64,000 nucleotides of DNA, taken from assembly GCF_009812035.1 (NCBI RefSeq), contig NZ_VZIZ01000034.1:1-64000 (forward strand), read 5' to 3'. Source of the stretch: Psychrobacter nivimaris. GTDB taxonomy: Bacteria > Pseudomonadota > Gammaproteobacteria > Pseudomonadales > Moraxellaceae. Below the pieces are notes generated by a model. It made no database searches and was not told where the DNA came from. It saw nothing but the letters and a program-made list of their open reading frames with translations. Shown here one piece after another: positions 27,030 to 35,785 of the stretch; the stretch's first letter is position 1, and each line of letters opens with the position of its first letter. A program made the translations under genes and the position numbers.

Positions 27030-27767
27030 TTAATGGGCAGATATAGTGATACCTTGGAGCTCTAGTTGTTTCTTTATTTCTCGCGCGAATAAAATAGCGT
27101 GTTCACCATCACCATGTAGGCAGATACTTTGCGCTTCTACTGGTACAGTTTGACCGCAGACACTGGTGACGGTTCCTTCAGTGATCATCTGCAACACATG
27201 TTTAACGGCTTCATCTGTGTCAGTGATTAAGGCGTTATCTTTGCTACGAGAGACCAGTGAGCCGTCTTTCTCATAGTTCCTATCGGCAAACACTTCTGAT
27301 ATCGAGGCTAAACCCTGCTTTTTGGCTGCTTTAACCAGATAACCACCAGACAAACCCATGACCTTTAGACTTGGATCAAATCGTTTGATTTCGCTTACCA
27401 AAATATCTGATAAATTTTCATCAATGGCGGCTTGGTTGTACAACGCACCATGCGGTTTTACATAGTCCAAAGTCACGCCGACCAAGTCACAGAGCGCTTT
27501 AGTCGCGCCCAATTGATATACCAATAACGCACGATAATCGGCTTCACTTAACGGCTCATGAATACGACCAAAGTTTTCTCTATCGTTTAGACCAGGATGC
27601 GCGCCTACGCTCACATTGTTTTCTTTTGCCAATTGCAACGTGGCTAGCATCTCGCTGTAAGAACCAGCATGAAGACCGCAGCAGACATTCGCTGAGCTAA
27701 CAATCGTTAGTAACTTATCATCTTGCCCGCAGCCTTCAGCCACATCAGCATTTAAATCAATTTTCAT
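27030..27767 (-). CDS. pxpA: 5-oxoprolinase subunit A (LamB/YcsF family)
   Basis: A 245-residue protein of the LamB/YcsF family. The family blocks MKIDLNADVAEGCG (N-terminus), NVCCGLHAGS, VSVGAHPGLNDRENFGR and YVKPHGALYNQA are all present. With PxpB and PxpC it forms the bacterial ATP-dependent 5-oxoprolinase that opens pyroglutamate to glutamate. The start at 27767 has AGGAG 7 bp upstream, while the ATG 6 bp earlier is too close to it. It overlaps the pxpC end by 11 bp, so the two are translationally coupled. Confidence 0.94.
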   Translation of the reverse strand: MKIDLNADVAEGCGQDDKLLTIVSSANVCCGLHAGSYSEMLATLQLAKENNVSVGAHPGLNDRENFGRIHEPLSEADYRALLVYQLGATKALCDLVGVTLDYVKPHGALYNQAAIDENLSDILVSEIKRFDPSLKVMGLSGGYLVKAAKKQGLASISEVFADRNYEKDGSLVSRSKDNALITDTDEAVKHVLQMITEGTVTSVCGQTVPVEAQSICLHGDGEHAILFAREIKKQLELQGITISAH

Positions 27768-28680
27768 TGGCATACTCCTTTATTTGATCGATGTAATGTT
27801 GTCTTTTCTGTTGTTCACGCAGCGCCTGCTCTAACGACACAACGACGAACTGACAGGCTTTGCCAAATCTAATCTGTGCCATCAGCCCTATGTCTGCATT
27901 AATAACGGTTGCGATTTTAGGATAGCCACCCGTCGTCTGCCCATCTGCCATTAACACAATCGGTTGTCCTTGTGGTGGCACCTGAACCATGCCAATATCA
28001 ACACCATGTGAGCTCATTTCTACTGGCTTACTAAACTCAAGTGCTGTAGCTCCCTCCAAACGGTAGCCCATACGGTTGCTACTGCTTTGTAGTTTCCATG
28101 GCTGTGTCTCAAATGCTTGTTTAGACGACTCAGTGAAGCAGTCGTATTCACTGCTTTTTATCACTCGAATAACCTCGGTTGGGGCAAGACGGGCTACCCC
28201 AATCACAGGCAGACTTGATTCAGTCTTTACTGCCAAGCTGTCATCGGCTTTTAAATATCTACCCTCAAATCCGCCAAATCCTGCTTTGAGATTGGTGCTG
28301 ACTGACTGCAACACTGGCTCGATATCAAAGCCGCCATGCACACATAGATAGGTATACATGCCTTGTAGCGGACGCAAAAGTTTGAGCGTTTGCCCAGCTG
28401 TCGCATTGATACGCCAATAGCAAGGAATGCGTTTGTCGTCTAGATAGGCTTCGTATAAAGCGCCTGTTAAGCAGAAGCTGACGTTTTCTTCAAACTGGAT
28501 GGTTAGCTCACCCAGCGCTATTTCGATAGCGGGTTCGTTTGCCTCATTTTTCATCAAAGCATTACCGGCTTGTAGCGCCCAGCTGTCCATCACGCCATTT
28601 CTACCGACACCCATACTGCGGTAACCCAGTCGTCCCGAATCCTGAATACTGGCAAGGGCACTCGCGGTTAAAATTTTCAT
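27757..28680 (-). CDS. pxpC: 5-oxoprolinase subunit C (AHS2/carboxyltransferase-like)
   Basis: A 307-residue protein of the KipA/AHS2 family. Landmarks are SIQDSGRLGYRSMGVGRNGVMD near the start (split here: SIQDSGRLGYRS, then MGVGRNGVMD), NEPAIEIALGE, SSNRMGYRLEG and GQTTGGYPKIATV. The same fold forms half of the carboxyltransferase domain of urea carboxylase. AGGTGG lies 5 bp before the ATG at 28680; an upstream GTG is less likely. It lies 55 bp after pxpB and overlaps pxpA. Confidence 0.93.
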   Translation of the reverse strand: MKILTASALASIQDSGRLGYRSMGVGRNGVMDSWALQAGNALMKNEANEPAIEIALGELTIQFEENVSFCLTGALYEAYLDDKRIPCYWRINATAGQTLKLLRPLQGMYTYLCVHGGFDIEPVLQSVSTNLKAGFGGFEGRYLKADDSLAVKTESSLPVIGVARLAPTEVIRVIKSSEYDCFTESSKQAFETQPWKLQSSSNRMGYRLEGATALEFSKPVEMSSHGVDIGMVQVPPQGQPIVLMADGQTTGGYPKIATVINADIGLMAQIRFGKACQFVVVSLEQALREQQKRQHYIDQIKEYANEN

Positions 28681-28735
28681 CGATACCACCTGTTTATTGG
28701 TCTTTTTGATTCATGCATCTTTTTTTATTTGTCGC

Positions 28736-29389
28736 TTATTGATGAATATCAATCGCTTTAAATGTCAAAGTATCGCCTGCGTTAAGCAACGTCGGAGAAG
28801 ACTTGGTTAAATCAAATAAAGCAGTATCCGTCTGGCCGAGTAACTGCCAACCGCCTGGAGACTCAAAAGGATAAACCCCTGTCTGCTCGCCGCCTATACC
28901 CACTGAGCCTGCGGGTACTTGAGTTCTAGGGATGGCGTGTCTTGGGAAATACAGCGACTCAGACAAGCCGCCAAGATAAGGGAATCCTGGCTGAAAACCG
29001 ATAAAGTAAACGGTATAAGTGGCTTTGGTATGTAGCTCAACAACGGCTTCGACCGAGAGATTTAAGTCATTCGCCATGGCTACCAAATCAGGACCATATT
29101 TTCCACCGTAATGTACTGGGATCTCGACGTGTTTGCCTTGGATGGTTTTTGAAGGGAGATCATTGAGTAGGTCTGACAGCCTATCTTTGAAGGTATTCAG
29201 CTCAGCCCAAGTTAATGGCACGATGAATACACTGAGCGTATTCATACCAATCACCACTTCGATGACTTCTGGCATTTTCTGGATGCTGTCTGATAAAGCC
29301 CAGCATTTTTGTTGTTTGTCTAAGGTGGTTGGTTTAGGAAAAAACAACGCTAGATTGGTTTCACTGCATAGTTGCCATTGTAGTTCCAT
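28736..29389 (-). CDS. pxpB: 5-oxoprolinase subunit B (AHS1/KipI-like)
   Basis: A 217-residue KipI/AHS1 protein. The characteristic C-terminal half is present: YTVYFIGFQPGFPYLGGL, IPRTQVPAGSVGIGGEQTGVYP and SPGGWQLLGQT. In Bacillus KipI also inhibits the sporulation kinase KinA, but in proteobacteria it acts as an oxoprolinase subunit with PxpC. Start 29389 has GGAG 9 bp upstream; an ATG 15 bp earlier is possible. An inverted-repeat element lies between it and accC. Confidence 0.93.
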   Translation of the reverse strand: MELQWQLCSETNLALFFPKPTTLDKQQKCWALSDSIQKMPEVIEVVIGMNTLSVFIVPLTWAELNTFKDRLSDLLNDLPSKTIQGKHVEIPVHYGGKYGPDLVAMANDLNLSVEAVVELHTKATYTVYFIGFQPGFPYLGGLSESLYFPRHAIPRTQVPAGSVGIGGEQTGVYPFESPGGWQLLGQTDTALFDLTKSSPTLLNAGDTLTFKAIDIHQ

Positions 29390-29418
29390 TAGTACGCACT
29401 CCATTACTTTGTATTTGC

Positions 29419-29527
29419 TATAGTCAAATCCTCTATAAATTGGATACGGTATCAGGCTCGCTTAGTCTACGACTTGTAGTACTTTCACTCGCCTTCCTCG
29501 TATCCAAATTATATTGAACCGACTATA
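29419..29527. repeat. 109-bp imperfect inverted-repeat element between accC and pxpB
   Basis: The stretch begins TATAGTC and ends GACTATA. Inside these lie TATAAATTGGATACG and, on the other arm, CGTATCCAAATTATA (one mismatch in 15). The middle holds a small hairpin around CTACGACTTGTAG. The architecture is that of a short mobile or structured intergenic repeat inserted inside the operon. No coding potential. Confidence 0.65.
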
Positions 29528-29595
29528 TATCTTGATTCTGACGCTTCTGACGCTAATGTCAGATTTGGTTTTCGCTTTTGCGGGCAAGACCTGAT

Positions 29596-30942
29596 TTATA
29601 TATTGTCTTGTATCCACTGTTCTAGATAATGGATGCTCATTTGACCTTCACAAAACACCTCATCTTCGAAGAGTCGCTGATGCAGACCAATATTGGTATC
29701 AATACCGGTGATTTGCGCTTCTGATAATGCCGCGCGCATTTTTTCTATCGCTTTTTCTCTTGAACGATCTTGTACACATATCTTGGCAATCAAACTGTCA
29801 TAAGATGGCGGCACGGTGTAGTTCGATTCAGCATGACTATCCACTCTGATACCAAACCCTGCTGGCATGTGGCAGTAGTCTATGCGTCCAGCATTTGGTA
29901 AAAATGTCTGCGCGTTTTCGGCATTGATACGACACTCAAAAGCGTGTCCGATAATGGCGATATCACTTTGCTTATATGCCAGTGGAAGCCCTGCCGCCAC
30001 TCTGATCTGTTCTTGCACAATATCAACACCCGTCACCATCTCAGTAATGGTGTGCTCAACTTGCACACGAGTATTCATCTCGATAAAGAAGAACTCGCCA
30101 TTTTCATATAAAAACTCAAATGTGCCTGCACCTCTATACTGCATTTGCTCACAAGCCGTGACACAGGCTTGGCCGATTTTCTGACGCTGCTCTTCGGTGA
30201 TACCGGGTGCTGGCGCTTCTTCAATGACTTTTTGATGACGACGCTGCATAGAGCAATCACGCTCGCCTAAATAAATAGCATTGCCGTGAGTATCGGACAT
30301 GACTTGCACTTCGATATGACGCGGTGCTTGTAGGTATTTTTCAAGATAGACAATGGAACTACCAAAATTGGCTTTGGCCTCTGTTTGTGTCATAGAGATA
30401 GCGGAGAGTAAGTCGGCTTCTTTTTCGACCACACGCATCCCGCGCCCACCGCCGCCGCTTGCCGCCTTGATAATGACTGGATAACCGACCTCATTGGCAA
30501 TCTTGATAACTTGCTCTGAATCAGCAGGCAATGCGCCATTCGATCCAGGTACACAAGGCACGCCAGCCATCGTCATTTGTTTTTTGGCTTCAACTTTGTC
30601 GCCCATATTTCTGATATTGTCAGCCGTTGGACCAATAAACGTGAGACCTGAATCTTCAATCAAGGCTGCAAAGTCAGCGTTTTCAGACAAAAAGCCATAG
30701 CCTGGATGGATGGCTTGCGCGTTGGTAAGCTTTGCAGCGGACACGATCGCTCGTTGGTTAAGATAACTGTGTGTGGCATTGGCAGGCCCGATGCATACTG
30801 CTTCATCGGCTAGGCGCACGGGTAACGAGTCTTTGTCTGATTCAGAATGGGCAATGACGGACTTAATACCTAGCTGTTTGCAAGCTCGGATAATACGTAG
30901 AGCAATCTCGCCGCGATTGGCAATTAAGATTTTTGTGAACAT
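29596..30942 (-). CDS. accC: Biotin carboxylase (AccC-like) of the pxp cluster
   Basis: A 448-residue ATP-dependent carboxylase that charges biotin with CO2 on a carrier protein. The family core is intact: [20 protein letters not shown], the ATP-grasp glycine loop [14 protein letters not shown] (about residues 158-171), catalytic [18 protein letters not shown], and [20 protein letters not shown]. The length is normal. It lies downstream of accB in a cluster with pxpBCA, so it is likely a dedicated paralogue rather than the fatty-acid enzyme, although this cannot be proven from the window. Confidence 0.93.
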   Translation of the reverse strand: MFTKILIANRGEIALRIIRACKQLGIKSVIAHSESDKDSLPVRLADEAVCIGPANATHSYLNQRAIVSAAKLTNAQAIHPGYGFLSENADFAALIEDSGLTFIGPTADNIRNMGDKVEAKKQMTMAGVPCVPGSNGALPADSEQVIKIANEVGYPVIIKAASGGGGRGMRVVEKEADLLSAISMTQTEAKANFGSSIVYLEKYLQAPRHIEVQVMSDTHGNAIYLGERDCSMQRRHQKVIEEAPAPGITEEQRQKIGQACVTACEQMQYRGAGTFEFLYENGEFFFIEMNTRVQVEHTITEMVTGVDIVQEQIRVAAGLPLAYKQSDIAIIGHAFECRINAENAQTFLPNAGRIDYCHMPAGFGIRVDSHAESNYTVPPSYDSLIAKICVQDRSREKAIEKMRAALSEAQITGIDTNIGLHQRLFEDEVFCEGQMSIHYLEQWIQDNI

Positions 30943-31021
30943 GTTTATTCCCTTAAAAATATAGTGTCAAATACAGTGTTTGTGCAGCGTCTATACAATA
31001 TTGAGCGGCTATTGAGTGGCT

Positions 31022-31534
31022 TTAACTGTTTGGCTCTATAACAAATAAGGGCTGGGCATACTCTACGACATCACCTTCATCGACCAAAATCTCTTTAAGC
31101 GTACACGCAGTTTCTGCTTTGACTTCATACATCATTTTCATGGCTTCAATGATGCATAGTGTCTGCCCTACTTCCACCTTATCTCCTACCTGAAAAAACA
31201 CTTCTGCTGTCGGCTCAGAGCGAAGATAAAATGTACCTAGCATAGGCGCTATTATTTGGGATTTCTCCACCTCTGTATTCGCAGTTTTATCACTACGATC
31301 ACTGTCTACATTGGTATTATTATCCGTACTGTTTTGAGTGGTTTCGGTTTGAGACTCTGAATGAGACGCCCTTGGGTTGGGAGTATGAGCGATATGATTG
31401 CCACTACTTTGGTTGTCGTCAGATTGGCAAACGATAGAAATACGTGCATCACCATCAGTGACTTCTAGAGATTTTATATCGGCGCATTCTGCAAGTTTGA
31501 TCAGTTTTTCAAGATCCGTGAAATTGATATTCAT
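31022..31534 (-). CDS. accB: Biotin carboxyl carrier protein (AccB-like) of the pxp cluster
   Basis: A 170-residue carrier. The N-terminal helical part (FTDLEKLIKLAECADIKS) resembles AccB, a long Ser/Thr/Asn/Asp-rich linker follows (about residues 38-92), and the C-terminal biotinyl domain carries the intact acceptor motif EAMKM with K133. It is upstream of accC in the same unit. The contrast with the lysine-less paralogue at 25342-25764 is striking. It is presumably biotinylated by BirA. Confidence 0.92.
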   Translation of the reverse strand: MNINFTDLEKLIKLAECADIKSLEVTDGDARISIVCQSDDNQSSGNHIAHTPNPRASHSESQTETTQNSTDNNTNVDSDRSDKTANTEVEKSQIIAPMLGTFYLRSEPTAEVFFQVGDKVEVGQTLCIIEAMKMMYEVKAETACTLKEILVDEGDVVEYAQPLFVIEPNS

Positions 31535-31716
31535 ATGATTGGCTATTCCGTTAGAGTGAAAGTGAACAATTATTTTTTATAAAAAATTCGTACCTAGTGA
31601 TGTATGTAAAGTGTGATTGTTGAACGATATGTGACAATTTATTGATTGGCTTATTAAAATAATAGTTTGAAATTAATTATCTCTATGCGTATTAAAAGTG
31701 CTGTTGTCAGCAGAAA

Positions 31717-32508
31717 TTATAGAACTGCCAAGTCTTCATCTCTTGGGTCGCAGATAAACATATGTCCTGGTGAATGCGTTATCATCAGCGCAGGCTTACT
31801 AGTCATAGCGATACTTTGCGGCGTCACACCGCAAGCCCAAAATACAGGGGCTTCGCCTTCTTTTATGATGGATGCATCACCAAAATCAGGCGCATGAATG
31901 TCGGTTATACCGATGACACTAGGGTCTCCGATATGAATAGGCGCGCCGTGGACTTGCGGAAATCGAGAGGTGGCTTGGACGGCTCTGGTGATTAATGGAT
32001 AAGGTATTGGCCGCATGCTAACCACCATTTTCCCATGAAACTGTCCTGCAGGCTCAGTCTCTATGTTTGTGATATACATTGGCACATTGTGATTGTCTTC
32101 GATATGTCTAATAGGAATAGACGCATTTAGCATGGCAGACTCAAAGGAAAAACTGCATCCTAAAAGAAAGCAGACCAAATCCTCTCTCCAGTAGTCTTTT
32201 AGATCTGACACCTCAGCCACTAATTCGCCAAATTTGTATATCCGATACTTTGGGACATCAGATCTCAAGTCTGCGCCTTTTGCCATGAGACGTGGCTCTG
32301 CGCTACCGACATCTGTTACATCTAAAATAGGACAAGACTTTGGGTTTCTTTGTGCAAACAATAAAAAATCATAGGCTAAATTTTTGGGCACTATGACTAA
32401 GTTTGCTTGTATGTGACCTTTACACATGCCAGAAGTCGGCTTGTTAAGTTCATTTTTACTGATTAACGCTCTGACCTCTGTCGGCGTCATATTTGCTAAA
32501 TCTAACAT
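31717..32508 (-). CDS. DUF1445 family protein, putative hydro-lyase / D-glutamate cyclase-like (YcsI-like)
   Basis: A 263-residue protein of the DUF1445 family; blocks RNPKSCPILDVTDVGS, VCFLLGCSFSFESAML, NVPMYITNIE, HGAPIHIGDPSVIGI and FWACGVTPQSIAM are typical. Members include YcsI of the Bacillus kip operon, and mammalian relatives act on D-glutamate/5-oxo-D-proline, which fits the oxoprolinase neighbours. It is the first gene of the leftward cluster, divergent from an IclR regulator. A 182-bp gap with no visible gene separates it from accB. Confidence 0.88.
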   Translation of the reverse strand: MLDLANMTPTEVRALISKNELNKPTSGMCKGHIQANLVIVPKNLAYDFLLFAQRNPKSCPILDVTDVGSAEPRLMAKGADLRSDVPKYRIYKFGELVAEVSDLKDYWREDLVCFLLGCSFSFESAMLNASIPIRHIEDNHNVPMYITNIETEPAGQFHGKMVVSMRPIPYPLITRAVQATSRFPQVHGAPIHIGDPSVIGITDIHAPDFGDASIIKEGEAPVFWACGVTPQSIAMTSKPALMITHSPGHMFICDPRDEDLAVL

Positions 32509-32731
32509 TATTACAACCTCTTACGTTTTATTATTTTTAGCAGATAAAAGTTTATGATTTGTTTTATATTGGTATGGCTATTTATAATTTTATTTCATAT
32601 ATCGAGAACTATGATTATCGTTATGTAACTTATCAGAACACTTTCGATATGACAAGATATGAATACAGAAATATGTGATGAACATGATGAGTGATCTTCT
32701 TGAACGCACAGTTAAGGATGCAAAGTGAACT

Positions 32732-33505
32732 ATGCATAATGTCAAAAAAAAGGGCTCAAGCGTCGAGCGAGTTTTGCAAATCGTAGAAGTATTGGCCAGA
32801 TCTGCTAAGCCTATGGGCGTTATTGACTTAGCAGAAACATTGGACATCCCTGTACCTAGTATGTACCGATTGTTAAATCAGCTACAACCGCTTCAATTTG
32901 TCCAATTGGATTTGCATGGAAAAGTAACCTGCGGAAAAAGAACGCACGACCTAGCTTTAGACCTATGGAAAAACAGTCCTTTTAAAGCGGAAAGGTTGGC
33001 GATATTACAACAGCTTTCAGCCAAAATTGGTGAGTCGGTAGGGATTGCGGTGTTGCAAGACTTAGAAGTGGTGTATATCGATCGTGTGATATCTGACTGG
33101 CCTATCCAAATACAGTTACCTACTGGAACCAATATACCTATCTGGGCCTGTGCCAGTGGTAAACTATTATTGACGCAGTTGGCAGATAATAAGTGCGAGC
33201 GTATTGTAGAAAGACTATCGTTACAGGCGCTCACGACCCATACTCAAACTGATAAAAAACAACTAATGACGTCCATTGCTGAAGTACGTAAGACACAGAT
33301 AGGGACAGATAATGAAGAGTTTATTCCTGGTATGGTTGCCTGTGCTGTCCCTATTCCGAATGGTGACCAGCCCGCATTTGCCACGGTATTTACTCATAGT
33401 CCTATCGTCAGAAAATCTTTGGATGAGCTACTGAGCTATGTGCCTGCGATGCGAGAGGCGGCCAAGGAGCTATCTGTTATTTTCAATCAGGAATATAATG
33501 AGTAG
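32732..33505 (+). CDS. IclR-family transcriptional regulator (KipR-like)
   Basis: A 257-residue regulator with an N-terminal winged helix (SSVERVLQIVEVLARSAKPMG in two short blocks, then IPVPSMYRLLNQL) and the IclR effector domain (SGKLLLTQL, NEEFIPGMVACAVPI). It is divergent from the DUF1445-accBC-pxp unit, which is the position of KipR, the IclR regulator of the Bacillus kip operon. It most likely represses that unit until a metabolite binds; the ligand is unknown. Confidence 0.9.
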   Translation: MHNVKKKGSSVERVLQIVEVLARSAKPMGVIDLAETLDIPVPSMYRLLNQLQPLQFVQLDLHGKVTCGKRTHDLALDLWKNSPFKAERLAILQQLSAKIGESVGIAVLQDLEVVYIDRVISDWPIQIQLPTGTNIPIWACASGKLLLTQLADNKCERIVERLSLQALTTHTQTDKKQLMTSIAEVRKTQIGTDNEEFIPGMVACAVPIPNGDQPAFATVFTHSPIVRKSLDELLSYVPAMREAAKELSVIFNQEYNE

Positions 33506-33602
33506 CCTGTCATAATATTCTATGACGATTGTATCTCAAACCTCTTAGGTGTTGATACGAATATGAATGTAATGAGGTTGTAGATAGCACACTTCCCTTA
33601 CA

Positions 33603-34514
33603 TCAACGCTCACTTCCTACTTTTATCCTCTCAACCAAGAAATCGACGGCGGCTTTTACTTTTGGTACTAGATAGCGCTGCTTTTGATACAGTAGATACA
33701 TAGCCATATCAGCATGCTGCGTGATTGCTAATGGATGCTCAAATTTAATCTCTTGCAATGCCCCTGACTCAAGATATGAGGATAGTGCCCAGCGAGTGGA
33801 CATCAAAATCCCTTCCCCGTCACAAGCCTTTTTGGCAAGCCATGGTCCATTGTTTGAAATTGCCACTGCTGGCCCTGAGACATCATGCCACTGATCGTCC
33901 ACATAGCAGAGCCAAGGCGTTGGCCCGTTTGGGGCTTTAAAATACAGGCCTTTATGTTCCTTTAATTCCATCACATGACTAGGTGCGCCATGCATCTCTA
34001 AATAACTGGGCGACGCAACCGGTATAAACCCATTGTCCATTAGCCTAATGGCAAGCACGCGCTCATTTGGCGCATAACCACCGCGAATCGCAATGTCGAC
34101 ATCGTCACGTCCTAATGCGGATAATTCATCACTAAGACTGACATCTAGCACAATCTCTGGATACAACTCACCAAACTCATCCAACAATGGTAGCAGTATC
34201 TTTTCACCAAAACCTACCATAGAGCTAATGCGTAAACACCCCATTGGTGTCGTTTGATAACTGCGTACTGTTTCTTTGCTTTGTTCGAGCTGATCCAATA
34301 CTTGCTGCATATCGTCGTAATAGACCTGCCCTACTTCTGTCAATTTAACGATTCGAGTCGAACGCTTTAATAATGTCGCGCCCAAGCTCTTTTCTAAATC
34401 AGATACTCGTCTTGATAGTGAGGATGGCGGCACTTTGAATGCATTTGCCGCCTTAGTAAAACTTCCCGTTTCTACGACTTTGCTAAAATACTTGATGGCA
34501 CGTAATTGATCCAA
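33603..34514 (-). CDS. LysR-family transcriptional regulator
   Basis: A 303-residue regulator. The TTG at 34514 was chosen as start because GGAGAGG lies a few bases upstream and translation from it gives the canonical N-terminus DQLRAIKYFSKVVETGSF. The HTH continues with AANAFKVPPSSLSRRVSDLE, and an effector domain follows (DVDIAIRGGYAPNERVLAIRL). It is divergent from a glutathione S-transferase and an MDR oxidoreductase, its likely targets, but a MITE-like element now occupies most of the gap. Confidence 0.87.
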   Translation of the reverse strand: MDQLRAIKYFSKVVETGSFTKAANAFKVPPSSLSRRVSDLEKSLGATLLKRSTRIVKLTEVGQVYYDDMQQVLDQLEQSKETVRSYQTTPMGCLRISSMVGFGEKILLPLLDEFGELYPEIVLDVSLSDELSALGRDDVDIAIRGGYAPNERVLAIRLMDNGFIPVASPSYLEMHGAPSHVMELKEHKGLYFKAPNGPTPWLCYVDDQWHDVSGPAVAISNNGPWLAKKACDGEGILMSTRWALSSYLESGALQEIKFEHPLAITQHADMAMYLLYQKQRYLVPKVKAAVDFLVERIKVGSER

Positions 34515-34635
34515 CTGACCTCTCCATTTAGATAAATATGTGAGCATTTTCGCTTTATTATTGTCTTAAAAGCAATAGTGATTCACGTTATTCCTTATAT
34601 ATAACCACATTAAAACCAGTAATAATGTGTTTAAG

Positions 34636-34920
34636 TTAGGGCGTGCTTGATATTCGACCATGGCACTGACAGAGACTATTTTTTAGACAGTTCGACGTTA
34701 AAAATAGTAAGTTTAGTCATTCTAAGCGTCTATGTTTTAACAATGAAGTGGCAAAAAAATAGTCCTGTCTCCTTCTGTTTATATTGGAGCTGATGCTAAA
34801 ACTGCCCCATACTGTGTTGTAAATCTAGTTAAGGCACGAGCATTACCGTCGTTTTACGCCTTGTCTGGAACCGTTTTAGCAATCAGCAGTGCCTATTTGT
34901 GAATATCAAACACGCCCTAA
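34636..34920. mobile_element. MITE-like element of about 285 bp with terminal inverted repeats
   Basis: The ends read inward as TTAGGGCGTGCTTGATATTC and TTAGGGCGTGTTTGATATTC (one mismatch in 20). Partial matching continues to a shared GGCACTG about 30 bp in. There is no ORF of useful length. The size, inverted ends and intergenic place fit a non-autonomous transposon mobilised by an IS with similar ends; no such IS is in this window. The target duplication is uncertain (TA or TTA/TAA at the edges). Confidence 0.75.
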
Positions 34921-34979
34921 ACGTTGCAATGAAAACACGATTAAAAATAACTTTTACGTCAACAATGGAAGAATGACTT

Positions 34980-35657
34980 ATGATTACTTTGCACGGCTTT
35001 GCTGCAAGCAACTATTACAACATAGTAAAACACGCTCTTTTATATAAGGGTATCCCATTCCAAGAGGACCTTTTATACGCTGGTAGCGATGATCTACTAA
35101 CCGTCAGTCCAGTGGGTAAAGTACCTGCGATCACCATGCCTGACGGTTTTAATCTGTCAGAATCTAACGTGATTTGTGACTTCCTTGAAGAAACGTATCC
35201 TGAAAAGCCGCTATATCCTACCGATGCAGCAGAACGCGCGACTGTACGTCAGATTATGAAAATAGCAGAGCTGTATTTTGAGCTACCAAGTCGCCGACTG
35301 ATTCCATATGTATTTTCTGGTACTCAAGCACCTAACGCAGTCAAAGAGGAAGTCCGTCAAGTATTGGGCCGCGGTATTATTGCTATGAATCGCTTATGTC
35401 AATTTTCGCCTTGGATTGCAGGCGAGCAATTCACCATGGCTGACATCTATGTGCATCACGTCAACACCATTGTCAACGCTTTTGGATCTACTCAGCTTGA
35501 GTGGGATGTACTGGCAGAAGTGGACGGCATGAAAGAATGGAACAAAGCCATGAGTAAAACTGACATTGCAAAAAGCGTTCAGGCAGACAGTCAAGCAAAC
35601 ATGCCTGAGTTTATGCAACACGTTAAAGCTCTAATCCAAGCCGCAAACGCTAAATAA
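34980..35657 (+). CDS. Glutathione S-transferase family protein
   Basis: A 225-residue protein with the thioredoxin-like N-terminal domain (MITLHGFAASNYYNIVKHAL, the cis-proline loop GKVPAITMPDG and the glutathione-binding LSESNVICDFLEE at about residues 58-70) and the all-helical C-terminal domain (FTMADIYVHHVNTIV). It probably conjugates or reduces substrates with glutathione. It is followed 128 bp later by an MDR oxidoreductase on the same strand; both may be controlled by the divergent LysR gene. Confidence 0.9.
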   Translation: MITLHGFAASNYYNIVKHALLYKGIPFQEDLLYAGSDDLLTVSPVGKVPAITMPDGFNLSESNVICDFLEETYPEKPLYPTDAAERATVRQIMKIAELYFELPSRRLIPYVFSGTQAPNAVKEEVRQVLGRGIIAMNRLCQFSPWIAGEQFTMADIYVHHVNTIVNAFGSTQLEWDVLAEVDGMKEWNKAMSKTDIAKSVQADSQANMPEFMQHVKALIQAANAK

Positions 35658-35785
35658 CCTGTGGCAGTGTGGCCACTAAAAATGAGCCACATTAAGAAAA
35701 TTACTAAAATTCAATAACCTAAAGAACGACCAATGCCGTAAAGGGATTGGTCTAAAAAATCTAACTATTTGCAGGAGCAAATCTT

